This document shows, piece by piece, positions 28,111 to 39,588 of a DNA stretch of 64,000 bases. Source of the stretch: Tichowtungia aerotolerans (GTDB taxonomy: Bacteria; Verrucomicrobiota; Kiritimatiellia; Kiritimatiellales; Tichowtungiaceae); the NCBI RefSeq assembly GCF_009905215.1, contig NZ_CP047593.1, positions 1,306,900-1,370,899 of the forward strand, in the 5' to 3' direction. Below the pieces are notes generated by a model. That model had not been told where the DNA came from. It did not search any database and was given only the letters and a program-made list of their open reading frames with translations. The position numbers were made by a program, and so were the translations under genes. Position 1 is the first letter of the stretch; every line of letters starts with the position of its first letter.

Positions 28111-28950
28111 CTAAAACATGCGTCCGCCGCGGGCATTTCCGCGTATTCTCTGCTGCTTGGGAGCCGGCGGATTTTCCAGATAGAGGCTGTACCATTCATC
28201 ACCCAGCCCGGCATTGGAAAAATGTTTGTCTTTGTTGTTCGACAGCATTTCCAGATTACGGGCGATCGTCTCATCGCCGGTGGCTTCTTTTCCTTTAATC
28301 AGAAGCTGCCGTGCTTTTTCGGACTCATCTTTTTTCATGTAGACCCATGACATTACCGCATAAAGCAAGGTGCCTTTGCCGCCACGGAACCACTTAACGT
28401 GGCGTTTAAAGGTCTTTTCGAGACCTGCCAGGTCATCCTGTTTGTATTGCCGGGCCATTTTCATAGCAACGGTCATGGGCTCCATCATAATCGGCCCTTT
28501 CAACAATCCTTTAGCGGCAAGGATCTGGTCCACCGCTTCAAATTCTTTCAGCTGATAGAGGAACTGCATGCGCATGGTGGCAATTTGCCGCCCCATCAGC
28601 AGGCTCCATTTTTTAAACGGCTCAAAACGATCGATAAACGCAAGCGCGTCAGTAATCAATACTTTCTGGTCCGCCTCCAGCTGCCGCTGGATCTGCTTGA
28701 TGTTTCCTCCAGGCCGGGTCTGGAACTGCTGGACTTTCCGGTTTATTTTCTTCTGCCCGAGCGCGAGCTGTTCCTGGAGCGCACTCTGAACCTTGCCGAT
28801 TCTTTTGCGGGTAATCAGACCGATTAAAACCTGCGGAACAAAAAAACCGGCAATACCGGCAGCAATCGTCTCTCCCGTGCTGAGATTTGAAACCACGCAG
28901 GCCACGACAGCGGCAACCATAATCATCACAGAAATAAGTATTGTAACCAT
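28111..28950 (-). CDS. Membrane-anchored helical protein of unknown function
   Basis: 279 residues: two N-terminal membrane segments (about 3-22 and 28-46), then a soluble helical region with a coiled coil (about 55-95) and TPR-like pairs at 100-235. The C-terminus is basic (RIRGNARGGRMF). No family recognised. The terminator at 28061 ends the unit. Confidence 0.7.
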   Translation of the reverse strand: MVTILISVMIMVAAVVACVVSNLSTGETIAAGIAGFFVPQVLIGLITRKRIGKVQSALQEQLALGQKKINRKVQQFQTRPGGNIKQIQRQLEADQKVLITDALAFIDRFEPFKKWSLLMGRQIATMRMQFLYQLKEFEAVDQILAAKGLLKGPIMMEPMTVAMKMARQYKQDDLAGLEKTFKRHVKWFRGGKGTLLYAVMSWVYMKKDESEKARQLLIKGKEATGDETIARNLEMLSNNKDKHFSNAGLGDEWYSLYLENPPAPKQQRIRGNARGGRMF

Positions 28951-29107
28951 TCTTTGTGCATCCTCTTTTTAAATTCTGTTTTTTTGAAAACCATACCGAA
29001 AACATATGGTTTGCTGGGAAAGAAAGTACCGTAAAACAAACCTGGAGAAAAGTCACCCTATGAGAAGCCGTACTTTTAGTCATGCCTCCGGACAGCTCAG
29101 CTCAACG

Positions 29108-29166
29108 TTTCCAGTGTCCGGAAAACGATCCCGCCGGCCCCCATTCTATTTTCCAGCCCCTGGAAT
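29108..29166. repeat. Two variant interspersed palindromes
   Basis: TTTCCAGTGTCCGGAAA at 29108-29124 and TTTTCCAGCCCCTGGAA at 29149-29165, upstream of the esterase gene. Confidence 0.45.
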
Positions 29167-29257
29167 TCCGTTTTTGCCCTGTCCTCAAAAAAATGTAATT
29201 TTGCTGCACGAAAACCCGTCCAGTGTGCGTTCTGTGAAAAACCCACGGAGCTTAACC

Positions 29258-30304
29258 ATGAAAAAATGCTGTGTCCCCCTTCTTATCGTTCTCTCAACCT
29301 TATCCACCTTTGCGCAACGCCCGGAGCGAACCTCTGAAAACACCCCGAAACTGGCGGAACTGCTTGAAATGCGTCCACAGCTCGATCAAAACCGCGACGG
29401 CATTCTCACCATGAAAGAAGCGTTCGAAGGACGCGACCGGAAAAAACGACCGGCACAACCCAATCAGATTGCCCCTACATTTGCCGATGTTTCTTACGGG
29501 AATCATCCTTCAATGAAGCTCGATTTCTGGAAGGCGGACTCGGGCAGACCGTCCGCACTGGTTGTATGGATTCACGGCGGCGGGTTCCGGTCCGGAGACA
29601 AAGCTCCTGCCAATTCCGTGCTGTTAAAGGCATTTCTTGATGCCGGCGTTTCCTTCGCCTCCATCAATTACCGCTTAAGCGACATCGGGCCCTACCCGAT
29701 GCAAATGAACGACAGCGCCCGCGCCATTCAGTTCCTGCGCTCCAAAGCCGGCGAGTGGAATATTGATCCGGACCGCATCGCCGCAGGCGGCGGTTCCGCG
29801 GGCTCCGGCATTTCCCAATGGCTGGCCTTTCATGATGACCTGGCCGATCCAGAGAGCAGCGACCCGATTGAGCATTTTTCAACCCGGCTGCGCTGTGCGC
29901 TGGCGCTCAACATGCAGTCCACCTACGACCCGCGGATCATCAAAGAAATCATTCCCGGTGCGGCCTATAAAAACAACGCCCTGCCCGCCTTTTATGGCCT
30001 ATCCGATGATTGGAATCTGAGCACTGCCGAAATTGATGCCGATCTGGACGCACTCTTCAAAGACGCCTCACCAATCACCCATCTGACCAAGGACGATCCA
30101 CCGGTTTTCGTTTTTCATACCGAGCGCACCCGCACCGACGGCAATATCCATCATCCAAACTTTGGAACCCATCTGGAAAACGCCATGCAAAAGCTGGGGA
30201 TTGAATGCGTGCGTCGAACCGACGCCGACTACAGCAGTCCCAATGCACAGTATGACGAAATGATCGAATTTACCCTGAAGCATCTCGGCGTATCCGCCGA
30301 GTGA
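29258..30304 (+). CDS. Exported alpha/beta hydrolase (esterase/lipase-like)
   Basis: 348 residues: signal peptide (1-19, ending STFAQ), an EF-hand-like loop DQNRDGILTMKE, then an alpha/beta hydrolase with the oxyanion motif IHGGGFRSG, the nucleophile elbow GGGSAGSG and likely Asp/His near the C-terminus (DDPPVFVFHTE, HHPNFG). Family: BD-FAE/hormone-sensitive-lipase-like esterases, often acting on polysaccharide esters. GGAG precedes the ATG. Substrate unknown. Confidence 0.87.
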   Translation: MKKCCVPLLIVLSTLSTFAQRPERTSENTPKLAELLEMRPQLDQNRDGILTMKEAFEGRDRKKRPAQPNQIAPTFADVSYGNHPSMKLDFWKADSGRPSALVVWIHGGGFRSGDKAPANSVLLKAFLDAGVSFASINYRLSDIGPYPMQMNDSARAIQFLRSKAGEWNIDPDRIAAGGGSAGSGISQWLAFHDDLADPESSDPIEHFSTRLRCALALNMQSTYDPRIIKEIIPGAAYKNNALPAFYGLSDDWNLSTAEIDADLDALFKDASPITHLTKDDPPVFVFHTERTRTDGNIHHPNFGTHLENAMQKLGIECVRRTDADYSSPNAQYDEMIEFTLKHLGVSAE

Positions 30305-30313
30305 TCCGCGGAG

Positions 30314-30976
30314 TTAATCCATCCAGAGTGTGGCGGTGTAGCATTTCACTTCCATCATCTCGCCGTCTTCGTCCTTGTAATTGTGCGTACCGGCCAGCCA
30401 AACCTCGCCGCTGACAGAGGCGCCTTCGTTACTGGGAAACTCAGAGCCGATCCCCTTCAGATACACCGTTTCGTCGTTGTCCGGACAGGACAGCAGGGCT
30501 CCCCCGTCTTCTTTTCGGATCACTGTGCCAGTCAGCATTTCGCTGTTGAGAAATACGGCGCACCGCTCATCAAACGCCGTTTTGGCCTCCATCCACGCTT
30601 TTTTCTCCGACTTTCCCTCGTCCAAAGCGTTACAGAATTTATATTGAAGATATCCCAGCGACTGCGAATCTTTCACAATGCCGGTTCCCTGGCACACCGG
30701 GCAGGGCCGCCCGCCATCCAGCGACCCTTTTCCCTCACAATATGAACAGGGAACCTTCAAATGGTCCGGGTCCACAGCTTTCGCCAGACTGGGATCTGTT
30801 TTTTTGAGTTGCCCATAATATTCGTCAACCACAGCCTCATCTCCCTGAGCCAGGCCGTAAATCAGGTTGAGAATGTTATCGGCCGTACTCCCGTTGTATT
30901 CGATTCCAAAAAAGTTCAGCGCCGGTGCTGATGCCGCGGAAAAGAACAGCAAACTGATCAGGATCATCTTCTTCAT
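30314..30976 (-). CDS. Exported protein with DnaJ-like CxxCxGxG zinc motifs
   Basis: 220 residues: signal peptide (1-19), a helical region, then CSYCEGKG and CPVCQGTG (residues about 77-100), the two halves of a DnaJ-type zinc-binding module, and a C-terminal beta region. No J domain. It could assist folding or bind protein in the periplasm; the role is unproven. Convergent with the esterase gene, with 9 bp between stops. Confidence 0.75.
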   Translation of the reverse strand: MKKMILISLLFFSAASAPALNFFGIEYNGSTADNILNLIYGLAQGDEAVVDEYYGQLKKTDPSLAKAVDPDHLKVPCSYCEGKGSLDGGRPCPVCQGTGIVKDSQSLGYLQYKFCNALDEGKSEKKAWMEAKTAFDERCAVFLNSEMLTGTVIRKEDGGALLSCPDNDETVYLKGIGSEFPSNEGASVSGEVWLAGTHNYKDEDGEMMEVKCYTATLWMD

Positions 30977-31281
30977 TTATACGCGTTCCATATTTTCTTT
31001 TCTGACGAAAAAACGCGGATATTTTAGCAAAACCGGACTGCAAGGACAGCATAAGAGACTGAAATTTTATCGCCCTCCAGAAGCGATCATTCGCATATAC
31101 GGGCTGTCATACAAATGTACCCGCCCTCATTGTTTCCAGTCGTCATTTCGGTTCTGACACACAACTCATCTTTTGCGCCCCCGTTTTTAAGGGATCATCC
31201 ATTATCAGCCAACTCGCAGCACAAAGAGAACCGGCGTTTAAGATTTTCTCTGCCTGCCTCCCGTGATTTAATCCGCGCCCT
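30977..31281. other. Intergenic region of about 305 bp, nothing recognised
   Basis: The region between the divergent DnaJ-zinc-like and helicase genes. No RNA, repeat of the families described here, or clear promoter was recognised. Confidence 0.4.
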
Positions 31282-33213
31282 ATGGATTTTGAAAAGGAAC
31301 TCAACGAAGAACAGTACGCCGCAGTGACCGCTCCGGACGGGCCGTCGCTCGTCATCGCCGCCGCCGGAACCGGCAAAACCCGCACGCTGGTCTATCGCCT
31401 CGCGTGGCTGGTCAAAAAACACAATATTGACCCACGCAATATGCTGCTGCTCACGTTTACCAACAAGGCCGCACGCGAAATGCTCGACCGGGCGGAAACG
31501 CTGATCAAACGTCCTTTCAAAAGCAGTCACAGCGGAACCTTCCACAGCTTTGCCAACCGGATTCTCCGCTCGCACGCTTCTTCGGTTGGCTTCGGTTGTG
31601 ACTTCACCATTCTCGACAGCGACGACTCCAAAAAACTGCTGCGCTCCTGTGCGGACGACCTGAAAATGGACAAAAAGCATTTTCCAAAGCCGCAGGTACT
31701 GCAGAGTATTTTCGGGGTGATCAGCGGGCAAATGGGCGATCTGGCAGACGGGCTCTACGAACGTTTTGAACATTCCGACGTTGATGTCGAAGATGTCATC
31801 GCGGTTCACGACCTCTACCAGAAACGCAAAAAAGAGCAGAACGCGATGGATTTCGACGATCTGCTCATCTACGCCCTGCAGCTGCTCGAAAAAAACGAGC
31901 GGATCCTGCGGTTCTATCAGGATGAGTTTCAATACATCCTTGTCGATGAGTATCAGGACACCAACGCCATTCAGGCGCGCATGGTCAGCCTGCTGGCCAA
32001 AGTTCACAAAAACATCATGGTGGTCGGCGACGACTTCCAGAGCATTTATTCATGGCGCGGCGCGGACTTCCGCAACTTCCTCGACTTCGAACGCCACTAC
32101 CCCGGCGCGCGCACCTTCAAACTGCAGATCAACTACCGCTCCACGCCCGAAATTCTCGAAGTGGCCAACGCCGCCATCGCCCACAATCCAGACCAGTTCC
32201 AGAAGGAGCTCAAGGCCGTCCGGCCGGAAGGCGCGTACCCCATATCTGCCCAGCTGCGCGATGGCGGCGCACAGGCGCGCTACATCATCGAACAGGCGCA
32301 GCAGCTGAACCGGCAGGGCGTTGCCTACTCCGACATGTGCGTACTCTACCGCTCCCACTTCCATGCCATGGAACTGCAGATGGAACTGGCGCGTGCATCC
32401 ATGCCGTACGTCGTCACCTCCGGCGTACGCTTTTTCGAACAGGCGCATATCAAAGACGTCTGCACCGTCCTGCGCATTCTCGTGAACCCCGGCGACGAAA
32501 TGGCGTTCACCCGCCTGATCGAACTTTTTCCAAAGGTTGGAAAAAAGACCTCACTCAAAATTTTCCGCAAGCTTGGCGGTCGCGTGAACCTGCAGACCAA
32601 AGAGATGTGCATAAAAGTCGAGGAAGCGCTGCCGGCCGCCGCGCGCGAGGAGTGGAAAAAAATCGAACCGGTCTTTCTCGCCTATCGCGAAGAGAACCTC
32701 GATGCCGACCCCGGCGAAATCATCTACCGCTTCAACAAAGCGTTCTACAACGAGTACATGGTCGAAAACTTCGACAACTCCAAATATCGCGCGGAAGACA
32801 TCGACGGAATGATCGATTTCACCACCAAGTTTGAAACCACCGAAGCGTTCCTCAGCGAAATTGCCCTGCTGTCCAACCTCGATGCCGAGCCCGGAGCTCC
32901 GGCAGAAGCCGAGCCGGCCGACGCCTTCCGCCTCAGCACCATTCATCAGGCTAAAGGGCTGGAGTTTAAAGTCGTCTTTGTACTGTTCCTCTGCGAAAGC
33001 ATGTTCCCAAGCACCAAAGCCGTTGAGGAAACCGGCGACTCCGAAGAGCGGCGGCTGTTTTACGTCGCCGTCACCCGCGCCGAAGACCGGCTCTACCTCT
33101 GCTCGCCCGAAGTGCGCCGCCAGCGCGACGGCGGCATCATCTTCCTTGAACCCTCCCGCTTCCTTCGCGAAATCCCGCCGCATATGATGCAAAAAGACCA
33201 CGGGTTCTTTTGA
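31282..33213 (+). CDS. UvrD/Rep-family ATP-dependent DNA helicase
   Basis: 643 residues, SF1A helicase. Walker A AAAGTGKT (27-34), TFTNKAAREM, GTFHSFANRIL, the DEYQDTN Walker B, VVGDDFQSIYSWRGA, INYRSTPEIL and STIHQAKGLEFKVVF, in order. It lacks the long C-terminal region of PcrA/UvrD, closer to Rep length. Role: unwinding in repair or replication restart. A strong copy of the interspersed palindrome (32525-32545) is read in frame as LFPKVGKK. Confidence 0.93.
   Translation: MDFEKELNEEQYAAVTAPDGPSLVIAAAGTGKTRTLVYRLAWLVKKHNIDPRNMLLLTFTNKAAREMLDRAETLIKRPFKSSHSGTFHSFANRILRSHASSVGFGCDFTILDSDDSKKLLRSCADDLKMDKKHFPKPQVLQSIFGVISGQMGDLADGLYERFEHSDVDVEDVIAVHDLYQKRKKEQNAMDFDDLLIYALQLLEKNERILRFYQDEFQYILVDEYQDTNAIQARMVSLLAKVHKNIMVVGDDFQSIYSWRGADFRNFLDFERHYPGARTFKLQINYRSTPEILEVANAAIAHNPDQFQKELKAVRPEGAYPISAQLRDGGAQARYIIEQAQQLNRQGVAYSDMCVLYRSHFHAMELQMELARASMPYVVTSGVRFFEQAHIKDVCTVLRILVNPGDEMAFTRLIELFPKVGKKTSLKIFRKLGGRVNLQTKEMCIKVEEALPAAAREEWKKIEPVFLAYREENLDADPGEIIYRFNKAFYNEYMVENFDNSKYRAEDIDGMIDFTTKFETTEAFLSEIALLSNLDAEPGAPAEAEPADAFRLSTIHQAKGLEFKVVFVLFLCESMFPSTKAVEETGDSEERRLFYVAVTRAEDRLYLCSPEVRRQRDGGIIFLEPSRFLREIPPHMMQKDHGFF
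32525..32545. repeat. Interspersed palindrome, 9-bp arms (N3 = AGG)
   Basis: TTTTTCCAA-AGG-TTGGAAAAA, a longer-armed copy inside the helicase gene. Confidence 0.75.
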
Positions 33214-33481
33214 GAGCTAACCGCAAAAGAACGCATGTAGCAATTGCGGCGGAAGCAATCTCTGCCTATGCCAAGGTATGATATTCGGCATCGGCCTTGA
33301 GCTTCTGTTCTGGATCTATATGGGAATCCTAGAAAGTGCGTCGAAAGAAAAAGAAGAGCAGCGCTCCGCGAGCGAGCGATAAAAGGTTCCAGTATTAAGT
33401 CTCGCAACTCCGTTTGAAATATCCTGCCGCGTCTTGCAAAAGGATCGCAAATTCTTCTAAGCTCCATTAAAGGAGTTGCTT

Positions 33482-35011
<1,530 letters not shown>

Positions 35012-35101
35012 ATTTTAGAAATAGATACAATAAATTGAAGTCGTCCGGCGTTTGATGGTGTTTGTATCCAGCCTGTTTGAAATCCCGTGGAGACATCGGT
35101 T

Positions 35102-36373
35102 ATGAAAATCATCTATCTGACGGCAACCCTTGCAATATGCGGGCAGCTTGCCGCCCAGACCAACGGCGTTCTGACATGGGACCAATGCCTTAAGGAAACC
35201 AAAACCTACAGCCCGAACATGATTTCCGCCAAGGCCGCCGTGCGGGAACTGCAGCATAATGTGGTTGCCGCAACCGCCGGGTTTCTGCCTCAGATTAACG
35301 CCTCTGCAAAACACACCAAATCCGGCAGCAGGGCCGATGATTCCGCATCAAAAGAACAGGACAGCACCTCGGCCGGATTGAGTCTGTCGCAGTCGCTTTA
35401 CTCCGGCGGTGCCAACACGGCCAGACGAGAACAGGCCCTGATCAGGCTGAATATCGGGAAGGAACAGTACCGGGCAACTCTTTCCGATATTGAGCAGCAG
35501 GCCCGGCTGGCCTATATCGATGTTCTATATGCTCAGGAGCTGATTGATCTGACCCGAAAAATTACCGATCGTCGCGCCAACAACGTGCGACTGATCCAGC
35601 TGCGCTTTGACGGCGGACGGGAAAACGCCGGATCGCTGGCACGCAGCAAGGCCCAGCTGAAAGAGGCGGAGTTTGAAGAGCGGGAAGCCCACCGATCTCT
35701 GGATTACGCCCTGAAAAACCTTTCGGCAGCCATTGGCCGGATTGAGCCGATCGCCGGAGTCGCCGGTGCATTGTCTTTTACCAGTCCGGATCCGCTTGCC
35801 AACCTGCAGGTGCTGACCCGGCAAACGCCGAATTATCTCATTGCCGAAAAACAGGTGGAGTCAGCCCGGCAGGGACTGACTGTGACGCGCAGCGAACGCT
35901 TCCCCTCAATCAAATTAAGCGCGTCCACCGGACTTGCCGGAGAACAGGACCTGCGGGATGAAAGCTGGAGTATGGGTGTGAGCGCATCGATTCCGCTGTT
36001 CACCGGACGTCGGCTGACCAGCGAAGTCCTGGCTGCCAACGAGCAGGTGATTCAGACGGAAATGGATCTGATCGACACCGGCAATTCCATCATGGCCTCG
36101 TTACAGGGCACCTGGAACAATTACACCGATGCCGTGGAATACGCCGAGGTGCAGAAAACCCTGCTGGATGCAGAAGTTCTCCGTGCCGAGATTTCAACGG
36201 CCAAGTACAAACAGGGCCTGCTGGATTATGAAGACTGGGACATAATCGAAAGCAACCTGATTTCCCAAAACAAACTGCATCTGCAGCGGCAGCGGGCCGC
36301 TGCCGTACAGGAGGCGAACTGGCGTAATGCACTGGGACAAAGCGTCTGGGCAACCACCGAGGAAAGTAACTGA
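35102..36373 (+). CDS. TolC-family outer membrane efflux protein
   Basis: 423 residues: signal peptide (1-19, ending LAAQT) and two outer-membrane efflux protein repeats with long coiled helices (about 30-210 and 240-420). It forms the outer membrane channel. First of a three-gene operon with a MacA-like adaptor (gap 1 bp) and MacB. Confidence 0.9.
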   Translation: MKIIYLTATLAICGQLAAQTNGVLTWDQCLKETKTYSPNMISAKAAVRELQHNVVAATAGFLPQINASAKHTKSGSRADDSASKEQDSTSAGLSLSQSLYSGGANTARREQALIRLNIGKEQYRATLSDIEQQARLAYIDVLYAQELIDLTRKITDRRANNVRLIQLRFDGGRENAGSLARSKAQLKEAEFEEREAHRSLDYALKNLSAAIGRIEPIAGVAGALSFTSPDPLANLQVLTRQTPNYLIAEKQVESARQGLTVTRSERFPSIKLSASTGLAGEQDLRDESWSMGVSASIPLFTGRRLTSEVLAANEQVIQTEMDLIDTGNSIMASLQGTWNNYTDAVEYAEVQKTLLDAEVLRAEISTAKYKQGLLDYEDWDIIESNLISQNKLHLQRQRAAAVQEANWRNALGQSVWATTEESN

Positions 36374-36374
36374 T

Positions 36375-37580
36375 ATGAAAAAGACAATATTCTGGTTTAT
36401 CGTTCTGCTGATTCTGGCCGGAGGCGGCTATTACCGGCACAAAAGCCTCACTCAGCAAGCCGTAAGCGGGCCTGCATACGACACCGCCACGGTCGAGCGC
36501 CGCGACCTGCGAACGACCGTGGAATCCACCGGCGAGGTGGAGCCGCGCAACCGGCTGAAAGTGATCTCCCCGATTGCCGGACGACTCGAAAAACTGCTGG
36601 TTGATGAAGGCGATTCCGTTGAAAAAGGACAGATTCTCGGATGGGTGAGCTCGACCGAACGCGCCACCCTGCTCGATGCCGCGCTCGCAAAAAGCCAGAA
36701 AGAACTGGAATACTGGCAGGAGCTGTATAACCCCACACCGCTGATTTCCCCGCTGGGAGGAACCATTATCGCCCGGGATTTTGAGCCCGGGCAGACAATC
36801 AGCTCCAGCGATTCCATCGTTGTGATTGCCGACGACCTGATTGTGGTCGCCAATCTGGATGAAACCGATATCGGCCAGATCCAGGTCGGCCAGACGGTGG
36901 AAGTGACTCTGGAAGCCTACCCCGAAAAAACATTCCCATGCGTCGTGGAAAAGATTGCTTACAACGCCAAAACGATCAGCAACGTGACCATGTATGAGGT
37001 GGATGTGCGCCCGGTGAATCTGCCTTCTTTTGCCCGCAGCGGCATGACGGCCAATCTGGAGGTCATTATTGAAGAACGCAAAAACGCCCTGACGCTGCCC
37101 GCATCTGCCATTCAGCAGAAGGCTGTACAGAGTTCCGCTCCTGCTGCCTCCGGAGAGAGCGGCGGTGGAAACCTCCGGGAACACTTGCAAAGCATGAACC
37201 CGGACGAACGCAAGGCCGCCATCGTAAAGCGGATGCGTGAGCGCGGACTTTCGGATACGGAAATTCAGGAACGTCTCCAGCGTTTTGCCGGCGGCGGTCC
37301 GGGCGAAGGATCGGGAGCGATGCGCCCCGGCGGAACAAAGGCGCCCACCCACAGAGCCCCGGCAGTTGCTGAGCAGTCGTATGTACTGACCGGCAGCATG
37401 GTCAGTCCGACAGAGACTGCAGTTGAAACTGGGGTCTCGGACGGCACTTACATCGAAATCACCAAAGGACTGAAAGAAGGCGACCGCGTACTGATTCCGA
37501 AGATCAGCCTCGGATCGGGCAAAACCAACGGCGGAAGTTTGTTCATGCCCAGACCGCGCAGCGGAGGATCGCGTAGATGA
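36375..37580 (+). CDS. MacA-like periplasmic adaptor (HlyD/RND membrane-fusion family)
   Basis: 401 residues: N-terminal anchor (2-20), a barrel-sandwich/lipoyl domain with GEVEPRNRLKVISPIAGRLE, a short hairpin, a beta-barrel (VEVTLEAYPEKTFPCVVE) and a membrane-proximal domain. An unusual Gly/Arg-rich insert (about 250-330, with a helical RKAAIVKRMRERGLSDTEI stretch) splits the latter. It links MacB to the TolC channel. Overlaps macB by 4 bp. Confidence 0.9.
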   Translation: MKKTIFWFIVLLILAGGGYYRHKSLTQQAVSGPAYDTATVERRDLRTTVESTGEVEPRNRLKVISPIAGRLEKLLVDEGDSVEKGQILGWVSSTERATLLDAALAKSQKELEYWQELYNPTPLISPLGGTIIARDFEPGQTISSSDSIVVIADDLIVVANLDETDIGQIQVGQTVEVTLEAYPEKTFPCVVEKIAYNAKTISNVTMYEVDVRPVNLPSFARSGMTANLEVIIEERKNALTLPASAIQQKAVQSSAPAASGESGGGNLREHLQSMNPDERKAAIVKRMRERGLSDTEIQERLQRFAGGGPGEGSGAMRPGGTKAPTHRAPAVAEQSYVLTGSMVSPTETAVETGVSDGTYIEITKGLKEGDRVLIPKISLGSGKTNGGSLFMPRPRSGGSRR

Positions 37581-39535
37581 TTACGATCAGAAATCTTCGC
37601 AAAACCTATCAAATGGGCAAAGTGGAAGTCCGCGCGCTCGACGGGATTTCCCTTTCGGTCAAACAGGGTGAATACGTCGCCATTACGGGCGCGTCCGGGT
37701 CCGGAAAATCAACCCTGATGCATATTCTGGGCCTGCTTGATGTCCCGGATGATGGAACCTTTGAGATCGACGGAACGGACGTCACAAAATTTTCAGAAAA
37801 TGAACTGGCCGCATTCCGAAACCGGGTGATGGGATTTGTTTTCCAGCAGTTCAACCTGCTGAAACGAACGAGCGCTCTGGAAAATGCGGCCTTGCCGCTG
37901 ATTTATGCCCGCAACGGCCGGCGCCAGGATGTCGCGCGGGAAAAGCTGGAGCTGGTCGGGCTGGGCAACCGGATGTCGCACCACACCAACGAGCTCTCCG
38001 GCGGACAGCAGCAGCGCGTGGCCATTGCCCGGGCTCTGGTGAATCATCCTTCCATTATTTTTGCCGACGAGCCGACCGGAAACCTCGACTCCAAAAGTGC
38101 GAAGGAAATTATGCAGGTAATGAGCGAGCTGCACGCACAGGGGCTCACGATCATTCTGGTAACTCACGACTCGGATGTGGCGAATCACGCTCAGCGCATT
38201 ATTGAAATCAGGGATGGGAAAATCCTGTCAGACACACCGAATCCTGATGCACCGAAGGTGCCGGAAAATGTTCCGTCCAAGAATTCTTCCAAGGTTCGGA
38301 AAACATCCGTTTTTCAATCGCTGCGCGAAGGTGAAGTCTTGTTGAGGCAGTCGCTCCGATCCCTGCTGTCCAACAAGGTGCGGACCGCGCTTTCCGCTCT
38401 GGGAATTATGATCGGAGTAGCGGCGGTTATTGCGGTGGTGGCTCTGGCAACCGGCGCCAAAAAGTCGATTGAAGATCAGCTTTCGCAGCTGGGAACCAAC
38501 CTGCTGATGCTGATGCCGGAACGACGCATGTCCGGCGGAGTCCGGCAGGCGTCGGGAAGCGTGTCGCGACTGGAAGAGGAAGATACCAAGGCCATTCGCG
38601 AGCAGGTGCCGCATGTCAGCTATGCCAGCTCCACGGTCAGCGGCAATGCGCAGCTGAAGGCCGGCAACAAAAACTGGAACTGCCGCGTGGAAGGAGTGGA
38701 TCCGGAATACGAGATTATGCGTTCCAACCAGCCGCAGCTCGGCCGGTTTTTCACGGAAGCGGAAATGCGTAACCGGTCCCGGGTCTGCGTGCTTGGGCTG
38801 ACTCCTGTGAAAGAACTGTTTGGTGGAGCCAACCCGGTTGGGCAACAGGTTAAAATCAACCGTCAGACGTTTACAGTGATCGGTGTGCTTCCGGAAAAAG
38901 GAAGCAGCGGCTTCCGGGACTATGACGACACAGCCATTATTCCGTCCACGACCGCCATGCGCCGCCTGTTTGGTAAAACATATGTCGACCGGATTGAAAT
39001 CCAGGTCGATGAATCGGACAATCTGGAACAGGCACAGAAGGACATCCTTGCGCTGATGGCCCATCGCCACCGGACCGGCACCCGCGAAAATCCGTTTGAT
39101 ATTCGCGACATGACCGAAATTCAGGAAACCGTTTCTTCCACGGGGGACGTTTTGTCGATTCTTCTCTCTGGAATTGCCTCCATCGCACTGGTGGTTGGAG
39201 GGATCGGCATTATGAATATAATGCTGGTATCGGTCACCGAGCGAACCCGGGAAATCGGCCTGCGCAAAGCGCTCGGCGCACGCGGGCAGGATATTATGAT
39301 GCAGTTTCTGATCGAAGCGCTGATTATCAGCTTCTTCGGCGGATTCCTCGGCGTTCTTCTCGGTGTCGCTGCCAGTCTGATTACGGAAAAAACCAGTGGA
39401 CTGGAAGTGCTGATTACCCAGAACTCCATCATCCTCGCATTTGTGTTTTCCGCAGTCATCGGCATTGTTTTCGGCATCTGGCCGGCCCGCAAAGCCGCCC
39501 GGCTCAACCCGATTGAAGCCTTGCGATATGAATAG
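37577..39535 (+). CDS. macB: MacB-like ABC transporter, ATPase and permease fused
   Basis: 652 residues: ATP-binding domain (1-225) with Walker A GASGSGKST, LSGGQQQR signature and IIFADEPTGNLDS, then a membrane helix (about 270), a MacB periplasmic domain (300-520), and three C-terminal helices (about 525-645). The type VII ABC mechanism pumps substrate through TolC; the substrate (drug, toxin or lipoprotein) is unknown. The linker between the two halves contains a variant interspersed palindrome (38285-38303). Confidence 0.92.
   Translation: MITIRNLRKTYQMGKVEVRALDGISLSVKQGEYVAITGASGSGKSTLMHILGLLDVPDDGTFEIDGTDVTKFSENELAAFRNRVMGFVFQQFNLLKRTSALENAALPLIYARNGRRQDVAREKLELVGLGNRMSHHTNELSGGQQQRVAIARALVNHPSIIFADEPTGNLDSKSAKEIMQVMSELHAQGLTIILVTHDSDVANHAQRIIEIRDGKILSDTPNPDAPKVPENVPSKNSSKVRKTSVFQSLREGEVLLRQSLRSLLSNKVRTALSALGIMIGVAAVIAVVALATGAKKSIEDQLSQLGTNLLMLMPERRMSGGVRQASGSVSRLEEEDTKAIREQVPHVSYASSTVSGNAQLKAGNKNWNCRVEGVDPEYEIMRSNQPQLGRFFTEAEMRNRSRVCVLGLTPVKELFGGANPVGQQVKINRQTFTVIGVLPEKGSSGFRDYDDTAIIPSTTAMRRLFGKTYVDRIEIQVDESDNLEQAQKDILALMAHRHRTGTRENPFDIRDMTEIQETVSSTGDVLSILLSGIASIALVVGGIGIMNIMLVSVTERTREIGLRKALGARGQDIMMQFLIEALIISFFGGFLGVLLGVAASLITEKTSGLEVLITQNSIILAFVFSAVIGIVFGIWPARKAARLNPIEALRYE
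38285..38303. repeat. Interspersed palindrome, one mismatch, in the macB linker
   Basis: TTCCAAGGTTCGGAA inside a slightly longer symmetric stretch, read SSKVRK between the ATPase and permease domains. Confidence 0.6.
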
Positions 39536-39588
39536 CCGGGACAAGCCCGAAGCTCGCTCTGGAAGAAGAAATATGCAATAAATGCTGC

